Both the position numbers and the translations under genes were made by a program. From Bradyrhizobium jicamae (GTDB lineage: Bacteria; Pseudomonadota; Alphaproteobacteria; Rhizobiales; Xanthobacteraceae), in contig NZ_JAFCKQ010000002.1 in assembly GCF_018130215.1 (NCBI RefSeq), forward strand, positions 186,001 through 250,000: DNA of 64,000 nucleotides, given 5' to 3'. Below, piece by piece: positions 17,705-27,507 of this stretch. The notes beneath the pieces are model-generated. The model was given only the letters and a program-made list of their open reading frames with translations. It was not told where the DNA came from and made no database searches. How positions within the stretch are numbered: the first letter of the stretch is position 1; the number at the start of each line of letters is the position of its first letter.

Positions 17705-18457
17705 ATGGGGGAGCGCGAGGCCGATCGCTCCGTGTCGCAGACCGTGCGGGCGCAGCTCGCACTGCGCGACCTGATCCTGTCGGGCGGCCTGCGTCCCGGC
17801 GAACGCATCTCGGAATTGCAGGCAGTGGAAACCACCGGCGTGTCGCGCACGCCGGTGCGGATGGCGCTGGTCCGCCTGGAGGAAGAAGGGCTGCTGGAGG
17901 CGATCCCTTCGGGCGGGTTCATGGTCAAGGCGTTCTCCGAGCGCGACATCCTTGACTCGATCGAACTGCGCGGCACACTCGAAGGTCTTGCCGCGCGCTT
18001 TGCCGCCGAGCGCGGCGTCTCCGCGCGCGATCTCGAACCTCTCAGGGAGTGCCTCAACGAGCTCGACGGCCTGGTGCGCCAGGACCCGATCTCGGTGGAG
18101 GCGTTCTCGTCCTATGTCGCGCTCAATGCGCGCTTCCATACCCTGCTGACCGAGCTGTCGCGCAGCCCGCCCCTGATCCGGCAGATCGACCGCGCCTCGG
18201 CGCTGCCGTTCGCCTCGCCGAGCGGCTTCGTGATGGCGCAATCCGCGCTGCCCGAAGCGCGCCAGATCCTGCTGATCGCGCAGGATCACCATCGTATCGT
18301 GGTCGACGCCATCGAGAACCGCGAAGGCGCGCGAGCCGAGGCGATCATGCGCGAGCACGCCCGCCTTGCCGCGCGCAACCTGCGGCTGGCGCTGCGCAAC
18401 CGCACCCATCTCGATCTGCTGCCGGCGCTGGCGCTGATCAGGTCGGCGGCCGACTGA
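17705..18457 (+). CDS. GntR-family (FCD) transcriptional regulator, VanR-like
   Basis: A 250-aa protein starting 3 bp after the vanA stop; GGAG at 17695-17698 lies within the end of vanA. The winged helix (about residues 15-80) has the GntR pattern ILSGGLRPGERISE...TGVSRTPVRMALVRLEEEGLLE. The C-terminal FCD effector domain (about 95-225) carries ELRGTLEGLAARFA and the histidines of ARFHTLL and AQDHHRIVV/ MREHARLA that usually bind a metal near the ligand. It probably represses the van operon in the absence of vanillate, acting at the TGTATAC sites upstream of vanA. Its place between the two enzyme genes implies autoregulation. Confidence 0.8.
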   Translation: MGEREADRSVSQTVRAQLALRDLILSGGLRPGERISELQAVETTGVSRTPVRMALVRLEEEGLLEAIPSGGFMVKAFSERDILDSIELRGTLEGLAARFAAERGVSARDLEPLRECLNELDGLVRQDPISVEAFSSYVALNARFHTLLTELSRSPPLIRQIDRASALPFASPSGFVMAQSALPEARQILLIAQDHHRIVVDAIENREGARAEAIMREHARLAARNLRLALRNRTHLDLLPALALIRSAAD

Positions 18458-18469
18458 GCGGAGAGATTC

Positions 18470-19450
18470 ATGCGCTTCATCGAAACCTGGACGCCGGCAA
18501 CCATCATCGCCACGCGCGACCTGACATCGGGCATCCGTGAATTCGTCCTGCGTCCGGATGGCTTCACTGCGGAGCCCTATCCGGTCGGCAGCCATATCCA
18601 GGTCGGCGTCACGATCGACGGCCGGCCCGAGACGCGCTCCTATTCGCTGGTCGGCGAGATGGACCCGCAAGGCTATCGGATCGCGGTGCGCCGCGCGCCT
18701 GACACGCGGGGCGGTTCGCGCTACATGTGGTCGCTGCGGCCGGGCGCCCGTCTCAACATCACGCTGCCGGCGTCGCTGGTCCAGCTCGACTGGACGCGCC
18801 GTCATGTCTGCCTCGTTGCCGGCGGCATCGGCATCACCCCGATCGTCGGCGCCGCGCAGGCGCTCGCCCGCCGCAACGCCGACGTCACGCTGCATTATGC
18901 GGTGCGGTCGCGCGCTGATGCCGCCTACCTCGATGTGCTCGAGGCCCTGCTCGGTGATCGCCTCACCGTCCATGCCGGCGACGAGGGCCACAGGCTCGAT
19001 CTCAACGGCGTGTTCGCGACGCTGCCGAAAAATGCGATGACCTTGTTCTGCGGTCCGATCCGGATGCTGGATGCGGCACGGCATGCCTGGGAAGCGGCCG
19101 GCCGCCCGATGACCGACCTGCGCTACGAGACCTTCGGATCAAGCGGCCTGCTGCCGACCGATGAATTTCGTGTGCGGCTGAAGGGCGAGGGCGTCGAGTT
19201 GGTGATCCCGCGCGACCGCTCGATGCTTGATGTGCTCAGCGAGGCCGGGCACGAGGTGATGAGCGACTGTCGCCGCGGCGAGTGTGGCGTCTGCGCGCTC
19301 GACATCGTCGATGTCGACGGCGAGATCGACCATCGCGACGTCTTCTTCAGCGATCACCAGAAGCGGGAGAGCCGCAAGATTTGCGCCTGCGTCTCGCGCG
19401 TCCGCGGCACCATCACGGTGGATACCTTGCGCCGTGCCGATGCGGTCTGA
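18470..19450 (+). CDS. vanB: vanillate O-demethylase reductase subunit (FNR-type with 2Fe-2S)
   Basis: A 326-aa protein, 12 bp after the gntR stop with GGAGAG ahead of the ATG. Domain order is that of class IA phthalate-dioxygenase-type reductases: a flavin-binding barrel with RSYSLVGE (about residues 60-67), an NAD-binding domain with AGGIGITPIVG (about 120-130) and CGPIRML, and a C-terminal plant-type ferredoxin whose cluster cysteines are in DCRRGECGVCALD and KICACVS. It passes electrons from NAD(P)H to the Rieske cluster of VanA. It completes the vanA-gntR-vanB operon. Confidence 0.82.
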   Translation: MRFIETWTPATIIATRDLTSGIREFVLRPDGFTAEPYPVGSHIQVGVTIDGRPETRSYSLVGEMDPQGYRIAVRRAPDTRGGSRYMWSLRPGARLNITLPASLVQLDWTRRHVCLVAGGIGITPIVGAAQALARRNADVTLHYAVRSRADAAYLDVLEALLGDRLTVHAGDEGHRLDLNGVFATLPKNAMTLFCGPIRMLDAARHAWEAAGRPMTDLRYETFGSSGLLPTDEFRVRLKGEGVELVIPRDRSMLDVLSEAGHEVMSDCRRGECGVCALDIVDVDGEIDHRDVFFSDHQKRESRKICACVSRVRGTITVDTLRRADAV

Positions 19451-19533
19451 TTGCCGGAGCATTTTCGAGCGTGAAGAAAACGCGCCAAAAACAATCCGGA
19501 GCTTCGTTCAAATCCCGTCGGAATGGAATGGCC

Positions 19534-21492
19534 CTATGCGGCGTGCACGGATTGCGGCCTGGCGTCGAGCAGGCCGGAAATCTCGCGCGCCGACATCGGC
19601 CGGCCGATCAGGTAGCCCTGAACCTCGTCGCAGCTGGTCTGCCTGAGATAGTCGAGCTGGTCGGCGGTTTCGACGCCTTCGGCCACCACGCCGATCTGCA
19701 GGTCCTGCGCCAGCGCGATCACCGATTTCACGATCGCGGCGCAATCCGGCTGGGTCAGCATGTCGCGGATGAAGGACTGGTCGATCTTGATGCGGCTGAA
19801 CGGCAGCTTGCGCAAATAGGTCAGCGAGGAGAAGCCGGTGCCGAAATCGTCGAGCGCGACCGTCACGCCGAGGTCGAGCAGCGCGTTCAGGATCGACGGC
19901 GCCGACCCGTATTTCGAGATCAGCATCGATTCGGTGATTTCGATCTCGAGCCGATGCGGCGAGACGTTGGCATCGGCGAGCGCCTGCACGATCGTCTGCA
20001 GGATGCTCACGTTGTGAAACTGGACCGCCGAGAAGTTCACGGCGATCCGGATCTGGTCCGGCCAGCGCGACAGCGTCGCGCAGGCACGGCGGATGACCCA
20101 CTCGCCGAGCTGATGGATCAGCCCGGTTTCCTCGGCGATCGGAATGAACACACTCGGCGGGATCAGGCCGCGGATCGGATGCTGCCAGCGCAGCAGCGCC
20201 TCGAAGCCGGTGATGCGGCCTTTGCGGATGTCGAGGAACGGCTGGTAGACGAGGAACAGCTCGTCGGCCTCGATGGCGCGTTCGAGGTCCTGCTGCAGGG
20301 CGCGGCGGTCGCGCGCCGATTTGTCGTCATCGGCCTCGAAGAAGCAGATGGTGCCGGGCCCGGATTTCTTCGCCCGGTAGAGCGCGATGTCGACATGCTT
20401 GAGCAGGTCATGCGACGTGGTGCCGTCGCGCGGCGCCAGCACGATGCCGATGCAGGTGGTGCCCGCGATCTCGCAGCCGTCGATCACGAACGGGTCCGCA
20501 AAGGCCGCGACGAACTTCTCGGCGGTCGCGAGCGCGTCGCCCGGCCTTGCCAGGTTGGACATGACCAGCGCGAACTCATCGCCGCCGATGCGCGCAACAT
20601 GCTCGGCTGCGCGCGTGCAGCGCTGCAGCCTGGCGGCGACCTGGACCAGGAACTCGTCGCCGGAAGGATGGCCGAACCTGTCGTTCACCTCCTTGAAGCG
20701 ATCGAGATCGAGCAGAAGCACCGCGAATTCCTCGCCCGACCGGGCGAGCCGCGTCAGGGCGGCTTCGAGCGTCTCGTTGAAGGCGACGCGGTTCGGCAGA
20801 TGGGTCAGCGGGTCCCGCCGCACCGTCCGTTCGGCTTCGTGCTGGGCGATGACGCGCCGCCTGAACTCGAGAGAGTTGACGAACACGCCGCGCAGCAGCA
20901 CCGCGCCGTAGACCACGACCAGGACGGCCATCAGGAGATAGACGAAATCGCCGTCCCTGCCGAGGCAGATCGCGGTGCCGATGAAGATCGGCGCGGTGAA
21001 TGCAATCGCCGCGATCGGTATGGTGGCGAAGGCGAATGCGCCGCCCGCCAGCATTCCGGCGCAGAGGCAGGTGATCACCAATTGACCGCCGCTCGACGCG
21101 TTCGCGAAAAAGGCGACCGGGACAATGCCCCAGGCCGCGCCGAGCGCCAGCGCGTTTCGCACCAGGCGGTACATGGTCTGGCGCGATACGAATTGCGGCT
21201 TGGCGATGCGCCGTGCGGCTCGCGCCTGCAGGCCGAAGAAGGTTGCTGCGCTGATCACCGCGGCCGCCCAGATCAGGGCGAAGACCCAATCGGGCGATTG
21301 CCACAGCGCGACCGCGAGCACCATGGCGTTGCAGGCATTGGCCAGCATGATGCCGACCGAGTAGCCGAGAACCAGCGAGACCTGCTCGGCACGGATGTGG
21401 CCTGCGAGCAATTCATCCGTCGGTGGTGCGCCGAAGGCTGCCAGGTCGCCCGCGAACAAGGTCGCGAAATATGATCTCAGATAGTTACGCAT
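19534..21492 (-). CDS. membrane GGDEF-EAL bifunctional cyclic-di-GMP enzyme
   Basis: A 652-aa protein. The N-terminal 200 residues hold about five membrane spans without a large periplasmic loop (for example ITCLCAGMLAGGAFAFATIP). The GGDEF domain (about 215-385) has an intact RIGGDEFALVM. The EAL domain (about 395-640) has FEALLRW, the ITES segment, ALDDFGTGFSS, KIDQSFI and AEGVET, all consistent with a working phosphodiesterase. It is convergent with vanB (stop-to-stop gap 83 bp) and divergent from the extradiol dioxygenase gene. No linked partner suggests its signal. Confidence 0.9.
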   Translation of the reverse strand: MRNYLRSYFATLFAGDLAAFGAPPTDELLAGHIRAEQVSLVLGYSVGIMLANACNAMVLAVALWQSPDWVFALIWAAAVISAATFFGLQARAARRIAKPQFVSRQTMYRLVRNALALGAAWGIVPVAFFANASSGGQLVITCLCAGMLAGGAFAFATIPIAAIAFTAPIFIGTAICLGRDGDFVYLLMAVLVVVYGAVLLRGVFVNSLEFRRRVIAQHEAERTVRRDPLTHLPNRVAFNETLEAALTRLARSGEEFAVLLLDLDRFKEVNDRFGHPSGDEFLVQVAARLQRCTRAAEHVARIGGDEFALVMSNLARPGDALATAEKFVAAFADPFVIDGCEIAGTTCIGIVLAPRDGTTSHDLLKHVDIALYRAKKSGPGTICFFEADDDKSARDRRALQQDLERAIEADELFLVYQPFLDIRKGRITGFEALLRWQHPIRGLIPPSVFIPIAEETGLIHQLGEWVIRRACATLSRWPDQIRIAVNFSAVQFHNVSILQTIVQALADANVSPHRLEIEITESMLISKYGSAPSILNALLDLGVTVALDDFGTGFSSLTYLRKLPFSRIKIDQSFIRDMLTQPDCAAIVKSVIALAQDLQIGVVAEGVETADQLDYLRQTSCDEVQGYLIGRPMSAREISGLLDARPQSVHAA

Positions 21493-21791
21493 CCCAACGC
21501 TGCTTGCGCGAACCGGGCCCCCGCACCGGACCCAAGAATTCTCCGCAAACCTTTGACAAATTATGAACTATTGGAATCCGTCGCTTCATGGTCGGGGTGC
21601 TGCCGGTTCCCGGCGTCCGGCATCGCTAACAAATCGATACAAATGCCCGGAACCGGCGGCGTGCGGCCGATCCGCCCAATCGATCGACCAGGGCGGCATA
21701 CTTTGCGACCGGCCACACCCGCTTGATCCCCGGGTGGTTTTTCGCGATGACTGAAGGTTCCCGCGACGAAAAGAAGCCAGAAGGTGCGCGC
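21493..21791. other. 299-bp divergent promoter region
   Basis: This lies between the GGDEF-EAL gene (leftward) and the extradiol dioxygenase gene (rightward). A TTGACA at 21553-21558 has no acceptable -10 at 16-18 bp on the plus strand. AGAAGG at 21779-21784 is the ribosome site of the dioxygenase. Nothing else is supported. Confidence 0.5.
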
Positions 21792-22787
21792 ATGAGCCTC
21801 CCGACCACGAACCATGATCCGGGATTTCGCATCACGCGGGCGAGCCACGTCATCCTGACCGTGCGCGACCTGGTCGCGAGCCGGCAATTCTATGAAAGGG
21901 TGATCGGCCTGATCCTGACCGCCGAGGAGGACGGCGCACTCTATTTCCGCGGGGTCGAGGAGGCCTGTCATCACAGTCTTGTGCTGCGCAAGGGCAGTGA
22001 CGCCGGTTGCGCGCGGCTCGGCCTGCGGGTGTTCCAGGAGGCCGATCTCGACCGGTTGAAGGTCTTCTTCGAGGCGCGTGGTTGCCCCGCTGTTTGGGCC
22101 GAGGTGCCGCATCAGGGGCGAACGCTGCACGCGGCCGATCCCGCCGGCACGCCACTCGAGTTCTGCGCGATCATGCCGGTGGTGCCGCGCATGATCACCA
22201 GATTCACCCGTCACGCCGGCGGCTCGGCGCTGCGGCTCGACCACTATCAGGTGCTGACGCCGGAGGTACGCAAGGCCTGCGAGTTCTACACCGCGGCGGG
22301 CTTTCGCCTCAGCGAGTATATTGCCCCCCGCGGGACCTTCGATCTGCGCGGCGTGTTCCTGCAGCGCAAGGGCAATCCCCACGATATCGTGTTCTTCAAC
22401 GGCGCCGGTCCGCGGCTGCATCACTTCGCGTTTCTCGCGCCTGAAGTCCATCACCTTCTCTCCGCCTGCGATCTCGCTGGTGAACTCGGCTACGGCGCTT
22501 CCGTCGAGCGCGGCCCGGGACGACACGGTCCGGGACATGCGATGTATGTCTATATGCGCGATCCCGATGGCCATCGCGTCGAGCTGTTCAATACGCACTA
22601 CCAGATCATGGATATCGAGAACGAGCCCGTCGGCTGGGACCCGTCCGACCACACGATCTCCTTCCCCTGGGGCCTGCCGGCGCGGCAGGCCTGGTTCGAG
22701 GAGGCTACGCCGTTTGCCGGCGTTGCGATCCGCGAGCCGGAGACGAAGCCGAGGCCGCTGACGCTCGAGGCGTATCTTGGGAAGTAG
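21792..22787 (+). CDS. type I (VOC) extradiol ring-cleavage dioxygenase
   Basis: A 331-aa protein; the start is set by AGAAGG 7 bp upstream. It has two vicinal-oxygen-chelate modules: ASHVILTVRDLVASRQFYERV (about residues 18-38) and LDHYQVLTPEVRKACEFYTAAG (about 157-178). The iron ligands are visible in the second module and beyond as His in LDHYQV, His in LHHFAF and Glu in HRVELFN. The family cleaves a catechol beside the hydroxyls; the closest architecture I know is that of homoprotocatechuate 2,3-dioxygenase. The FAD hydroxylase gene starts 1 bp after its stop, so it probably cleaves the product of that enzyme. Confidence 0.8.
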   Translation: MSLPTTNHDPGFRITRASHVILTVRDLVASRQFYERVIGLILTAEEDGALYFRGVEEACHHSLVLRKGSDAGCARLGLRVFQEADLDRLKVFFEARGCPAVWAEVPHQGRTLHAADPAGTPLEFCAIMPVVPRMITRFTRHAGGSALRLDHYQVLTPEVRKACEFYTAAGFRLSEYIAPRGTFDLRGVFLQRKGNPHDIVFFNGAGPRLHHFAFLAPEVHHLLSACDLAGELGYGASVERGPGRHGPGHAMYVYMRDPDGHRVELFNTHYQIMDIENEPVGWDPSDHTISFPWGLPARQAWFEEATPFAGVAIREPETKPRPLTLEAYLGK

Positions 22788-22788
22788 C

Positions 22789-24444
22789 ATGCCCTTGTCC
22801 GCCGAGCCCGCGACCCACGATGTGGCGATCGTCGGCCTCGGGCCGGTCGGCGCCATCTTCGCCAATCTGCTCGCGCAGGAAGGCCTGAGCATCGCGGTCG
22901 TCGAGCGCGCCGCCGGGATCTACGACAAGCCGCGCGCGATCACGCTCGATCACGAGGCGCTGCGGGTGCTGCAGGCGATCGGGCTCGGCGCGTTCATGGA
23001 GCAGGCGATCGCCCCGCACAACGGCTCGCACTATCTCGGCGTCGACGGTGAGCTGATCAAGATCTTCGATCCGATGCCGCCGCCATTCCCGCTCGGCTGG
23101 ACCCCGAACGTCACCTTCGTGCAGCCGGAGATGGAGCATGCGCTGCGCGACCGGCTCGCCGGTTCCGCGAATGCAGAGCTTGCCCTCGCGGCTACCGGGA
23201 TGTCGCTGCGTCAGGACGACGACGCGGTGATGCTGACGGCCCGGCGCGAGTCCGGCGAGGAGCTGGTGATCCGTGCGCGCTATCTGGTCGGCTGCGACGG
23301 CGCCAACAGCTTCGTGCGCAAGCAGCTGGGCGTTGGACTCGAAGACCTAGCCTTCGACGAGTGGTGGATGGTGGTCGATACGCTGACCAGCGAGCCCGAC
23401 AAGCGGCCCGCGAAAACCTTTCAATACTGCTGGCCGGGGCGCCCCGGCACCTTCGTGCCCGGCCCGCGCAATCTGCGACGCTGGGAGATCAAGCTGCTGC
23501 CGGGCGAGGATCCCGAGGCGGCCGGCGCGCCTGATAATGTCGTGAAGCTGCTCGAGGGCTTCACCGATATCTCCGATCTGACCATCTGGCGTTCGGCGGT
23601 CTATCGCTTCCACGCGCTGCTCGGGCAGCGCTGGCGCGACCGCCGCGTGCTGCTGATGGGGGACGCCGTTCACCAGACGCCCCCCTTCCTCGGGCAGGGA
23701 TTGTGCGCCGGCATCCGCGATGCCGCCAATCTCGCCTGGAAGCTCAGGATGGTGCTGCGCGGCGATGCGGACGATACGCTGCTCGACAGTTACGAGATCG
23801 AGCGCAAGCCGCATGTCCGGGCCGTCGTGGCCAGCGCCAAGGAGTTCGGCAAGATCATCGGCGAGCTCGATCCCGTCGCCGCCGCAGCACGTGACGTACG
23901 GTTGCGCGCCGACCTCAAGGCAGGCAGGGCGGAAACGATCAGGCAGAAGTTCATCCCGGATCTCGCCTCGGGCCTGATCGCATCGGATGCGAAGCTGGCC
24001 GGGCGGCTGTTCGTGCAGCCGCATGTGATGGCGCCGGACGGAAGCATGGGCCGGCTCGACGATCTGCTCAAGCCGGAATTCGCCATCGTCGCGGCAGCCG
24101 CAACGCCGATGGCCTGGCTGTCGGATGCGTCTCGTGCCGCCTGGCGGCGTCTCGCCGGCGAGCGCGTCGTCATTACGACGTCGGGCGAGAGCGCGGACGC
24201 CGATGGTGTCTTGACCGTCGTCGAGCGTGACGGGCTGTTTGCAGGCTGGATGCGGGACAATGCCGTCGCGGCGGTGATCGTGCGGCCCGACCGTTATGTG
24301 TTCGCCGCCGCAGACAGCGCCAACGAGCTGAACATGCTCGTGGAGCAACTGCTCCAGAACCTCAGCGCAGGGCGCCAGTCTTTTCAAGACGTCGCTTTGT
24401 CTGTACCACCGGACCAAAGAACATCCGGGGGAAACCGTGAATAA
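22789..24444 (+). CDS. MhpA-like FAD-dependent aromatic hydroxylase
   Basis: A 551-aa protein beginning 1 bp after the dioxygenase stop. The flavoprotein hydroxylase fold is seen in VAIVGLGPVGAIFANLL (dinucleotide binding), YLVGCDGANSFVRK (DG motif) and LLMGDAVHQTPPFLGQGLC (FAD ribityl binding). Length and pattern match 3-(3-hydroxyphenyl)propionate hydroxylase (MhpA), including the C-terminal thioredoxin-like tail. It should ortho-hydroxylate a phenol with NAD(P)H to the catechol used by the adjacent dioxygenase. In E. coli the partner dioxygenase is of the unrelated LigB type; here it is VOC type, so the substrate may differ. It overlaps the next gene by 8 bp. Confidence 0.8.
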   Translation: MPLSAEPATHDVAIVGLGPVGAIFANLLAQEGLSIAVVERAAGIYDKPRAITLDHEALRVLQAIGLGAFMEQAIAPHNGSHYLGVDGELIKIFDPMPPPFPLGWTPNVTFVQPEMEHALRDRLAGSANAELALAATGMSLRQDDDAVMLTARRESGEELVIRARYLVGCDGANSFVRKQLGVGLEDLAFDEWWMVVDTLTSEPDKRPAKTFQYCWPGRPGTFVPGPRNLRRWEIKLLPGEDPEAAGAPDNVVKLLEGFTDISDLTIWRSAVYRFHALLGQRWRDRRVLLMGDAVHQTPPFLGQGLCAGIRDAANLAWKLRMVLRGDADDTLLDSYEIERKPHVRAVVASAKEFGKIIGELDPVAAAARDVRLRADLKAGRAETIRQKFIPDLASGLIASDAKLAGRLFVQPHVMAPDGSMGRLDDLLKPEFAIVAAAATPMAWLSDASRAAWRRLAGERVVITTSGESADADGVLTVVERDGLFAGWMRDNAVAAVIVRPDRYVFAAADSANELNMLVEQLLQNLSAGRQSFQDVALSVPPDQRTSGGNRE

Positions 24445-26047
24445 TAATGATGCCGCCGAATTCGATTATGTCATCGTCGGCGCCGGCTCGGCCGGGTGCG
24501 TGCTGGCCAATCGCCTGAGTGCCGACGGCAAGCATTCGGTGCTGTTGCTCGAGGCCGGACCGAAGGACACCAATATCTGGATCCATGTCCCGCTCGGCTA
24601 CGGAAAGCTGTTCAAGGAAAAATCCGTCAACTGGATGTACCAGACCGAACCCGAGCCCGGCCTGAACGGGCGGCAGGTGTTCCAGCCGCGCGGAAAGGTG
24701 CTCGGCGGTTCGAGCTCGATCAACGGCCTGCTCTATGTGCGAGGCCAGCACGAGGATTACGACCGCTGGCGCCAGCGCGGCAATGCCGGCTGGGGCTACG
24801 ACGACGTGTTGCCCTATTTCCGCAAGGCGGAGAACCAGCAGCGCGGCGCCGACAAGTTTCACGGTGCCGATGGACCGCTGCCGGTGTCGGACTGGCGACA
24901 TCACGATCCGCTCTCGGAAGCCTTCGTCGTCGCGGCTGCGGAGGCCGGCATTCCCACCAATCCCGATTTCAACGGTGCGACCCAGGAGGGCGCCGGCTTC
25001 TTCCAGACCACGACGCGGCGCGGCAGGCGTGCCAGCACGGCGCGGTCCTACCTGCGTCCAGCGATGACGCGCGGCAATCTGCGGGTCGAGACCTCGGCGT
25101 TGGCGCAGCGCATCCTGTTCGAGGGCAGGCGTGCCCGAGCCGTGCAGTACAAGCGGGAGGGGCAGCTGCGCACTGCAAGGGCACGCAAGGAGATCCTGGT
25201 GTCGGGCGGCGCGTACAACTCGCCGCAATTGCTGCAGCTCTCCGGCGTCGGCCCGGCCGATCTCCTGAAGCAGCACGGTATCGAGGTGGTGCTCGATGCG
25301 CCCGGCGTCGGCAATGACTTGCAGGACCACATGCAGGTGCGGCTCGTCACGCGCTGCGCGCAATCCGTCACGCTGAACGACATCATCAACCATCCGGTCC
25401 GACGCGTCATGGCGGGGCTGCGCTACGCCGCGCTGCGCAAGGGGCCGCTGACGATCGCGGCGGGCACCTCGGGCGCGTTCTTCAAGACCAGTCCGCGGCT
25501 GGCATCGCCCGATATCCAGATCCACTTCCTGCCGTTCTCGACCGACAAGATGGGCGAGAAGCTGCACCCGTTCTCGGGCTTCACGGCGTCGGTCTGCCAG
25601 TTGCGCCCGGAGAGCCGCGGCTCGCTCAGGATCAGAAGCGCGGATGCGGGCGTGCCGCCCGAGATCCGCATCAACTACCTTGCAACCGAAACCGATCGCC
25701 GGGCCTTCATCGACGGCATCCGCATCCTGCGCAAGATTCTCGCCGCGCCGGCCCTGAAGTCCTATGTCGTGGCGGAGGTCGATCCTGGCGCCAAGGTGGT
25801 CAGCGACGATGATCTGCTCGAGTTCTGCCGCCGCACCGGCAGCACCGTCTATCACCCGACCTCGACCTGCCGGATGGGCAGTGACGCGCTCGCCGTGGTC
25901 GACCAGCGGCTCAAGGTGCGCGGTATCGACGGCTTGCGCGTGGTCGACGCCTCGATCATGCCGGACCTGATGTCAGGCAACACCAACGCGCCGACGATCA
26001 TGATCGCGGAGAAGGCATCCGACATGATCCTGGAGGATGCGCGGTAG
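24437..26047 (+). CDS. GMC-family FAD oxidoreductase
   Basis: A 536-aa protein whose GTG start lies 8 bp inside the hydroxylase gene, with GGGGGAAA upstream, implying translational coupling. GMC landmarks are [17 protein letters not shown] at the N-terminus, the signature [18 protein letters not shown] (about residues 85-102), [18 protein letters not shown], and the C-terminal [11 protein letters not shown] histidine with the asparagine of [10 protein letters not shown]. By family it oxidises an alcohol to an aldehyde or ketone. Choline dehydrogenase is the usual automatic label, but the tight link to two aromatic enzymes points to an aromatic or side-chain alcohol. No betaine genes are nearby. 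Confidence 0.85.
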   Translation: MNNNDAAEFDYVIVGAGSAGCVLANRLSADGKHSVLLLEAGPKDTNIWIHVPLGYGKLFKEKSVNWMYQTEPEPGLNGRQVFQPRGKVLGGSSSINGLLYVRGQHEDYDRWRQRGNAGWGYDDVLPYFRKAENQQRGADKFHGADGPLPVSDWRHHDPLSEAFVVAAAEAGIPTNPDFNGATQEGAGFFQTTTRRGRRASTARSYLRPAMTRGNLRVETSALAQRILFEGRRARAVQYKREGQLRTARARKEILVSGGAYNSPQLLQLSGVGPADLLKQHGIEVVLDAPGVGNDLQDHMQVRLVTRCAQSVTLNDIINHPVRRVMAGLRYAALRKGPLTIAAGTSGAFFKTSPRLASPDIQIHFLPFSTDKMGEKLHPFSGFTASVCQLRPESRGSLRIRSADAGVPPEIRINYLATETDRRAFIDGIRILRKILAAPALKSYVVAEVDPGAKVVSDDDLLEFCRRTGSTVYHPTSTCRMGSDALAVVDQRLKVRGIDGLRVVDASIMPDLMSGNTNAPTIMIAEKASDMILEDAR

Positions 26048-26058
26048 CATGCGAGGCC

Positions 26059-27105
26059 CTATCCCCGGTGCGCCCTGACCCGCTTCACCATCTGCTCGAC
26101 ATGGGCGATCGGCGTTTCCGGCTGAATGCCATGGCCGAGGTTGAAGATCAGCCGCCCCTTGCCGAAATTGTCCAGCACGTCGTCGACGGCTCGGTCGAGC
26201 GCGGCGCCGCCGGCGATCAGCGCCAGCGGATCGAGATTGCCCTGCACGGCGACGCGCGGCTGCACCCGCTCGCGCACCATCGCGGGATCGGCGGCCCAAT
26301 CGATCGACACGGCGTCGACGCCGGTCTGCTCCACATAATCGGGCAGCATGCCAGCCGCGCCGCGCGGAAAGCCGATGATCCGGGCGTTCGGGACCTGCTT
26401 GCGCACGCCGGCGACGATGCGCCGCGCCGGCTCGATCGACCAGCGTGCGAATTCGCGCGGCGGCAGCACTCCGGCCCAGGTGTCGAAGACCTGCAGGCAG
26501 TCGGCGCCGGCCCGGAGCTGGCCGACGAGATATTCGATCGAATTCTCCACCAGGACGTCGATGATCCTGCCGAACGCTTGCGGGTGGCGATAGGCGAACA
26601 GGCGGGCCGGCGCCTGGTCGGACGTGCCCTGTCCGGCGACCATGTAGGTCGCGACCGTCCACGGAGCGCCGCAGAAGCCGATCAGCGCGACATCAGGTGC
26701 GAGCTCGCGCCGGACGCGGCGCAATGCCTCGTAGACCGGCTCGAGCTTGGCAAAATCCGCCCGTGCCGCGAGCGTCGCGACCTGCTCGGGTGTCGCCAGC
26801 GGATCGAGCCGCGGGCCTTCGCCGGCCTCGAAGCGCACCGAGCGGCCAAGCGCGTAGGGCATCACCAGAATGTCGGAGAAGATGATCGCGGCGTCGAAGC
26901 CGAACCGGCGGATCGGCTGCAGCGTGACTTCGGCGGCGTGGTCGGGCGTGAAGCAGAGCTCGAGGAAGCTGCCGGCCCTTGCGCGCAGCTCGCGATATTC
27001 GGGCAGATAGCGGCCGGCCTGCCGCATCATCCACAAGGGTGGAACGGTTTGTCGCCGGCCCGACAGGACCTCGATGAACGGTTTCGATGCGGAGGCCTGT
27101 GACAC
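26059..27105 (-). CDS. hemE: uroporphyrinogen decarboxylase
   Basis: A 348-aa cytoplasmic enzyme that decarboxylates the four acetate side chains of uroporphyrinogen III to give coproporphyrinogen III in haem synthesis. Diagnostic segments are [19 protein letters not shown] near the N-terminus, [14 protein letters not shown] with the catalytic aspartate, and [14 protein letters not shown] choose GTG at 27105 as start: AGGAA lies 7 bp upstream and family homology begins just after it. A longer frame from 27216 would overlap the ribosome site of the divergent small gene. It converges with the GMC gene, 11 bp apart. Confidence 0.9.
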   Translation of the reverse strand: MSQASASKPFIEVLSGRRQTVPPLWMMRQAGRYLPEYRELRARAGSFLELCFTPDHAAEVTLQPIRRFGFDAAIIFSDILVMPYALGRSVRFEAGEGPRLDPLATPEQVATLAARADFAKLEPVYEALRRVRRELAPDVALIGFCGAPWTVATYMVAGQGTSDQAPARLFAYRHPQAFGRIIDVLVENSIEYLVGQLRAGADCLQVFDTWAGVLPPREFARWSIEPARRIVAGVRKQVPNARIIGFPRGAAGMLPDYVEQTGVDAVSIDWAADPAMVRERVQPRVAVQGNLDPLALIAGGAALDRAVDDVLDNFGKGRLIFNLGHGIQPETPIAHVEQMVKRVRAHRG

Positions 27106-27119
27106 GCGAAAGTTCCTGA

Positions 27120-27431
<312 letters not shown>

Positions 27432-27507
27432 CGGCGTGTGCCGCTAACTGCGTTGCGAACCGAGTTCAATCACGCGGCGAAGCGTTCGCCGCGGTCCCGA
27501 TCGCGGC

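Noticed and set aside
19282..21474. Long plus-strand open frame opposite the second GGDEF-EAL gene
   Set aside because: It begins inside vanB in another frame and covers the antisense of a well-supported gene.
21553..21581. TTGACA as a sigma-70 promoter for the extradiol dioxygenase
   Set aside because: No acceptable -10 at 16-18 bp downstream on that strand.
24437..26047. GMC oxidoreductase as choline dehydrogenase (betA)
   Set aside because: No betaine aldehyde dehydrogenase or choline transport genes nearby; it is translationally coupled to aromatic catabolism genes.
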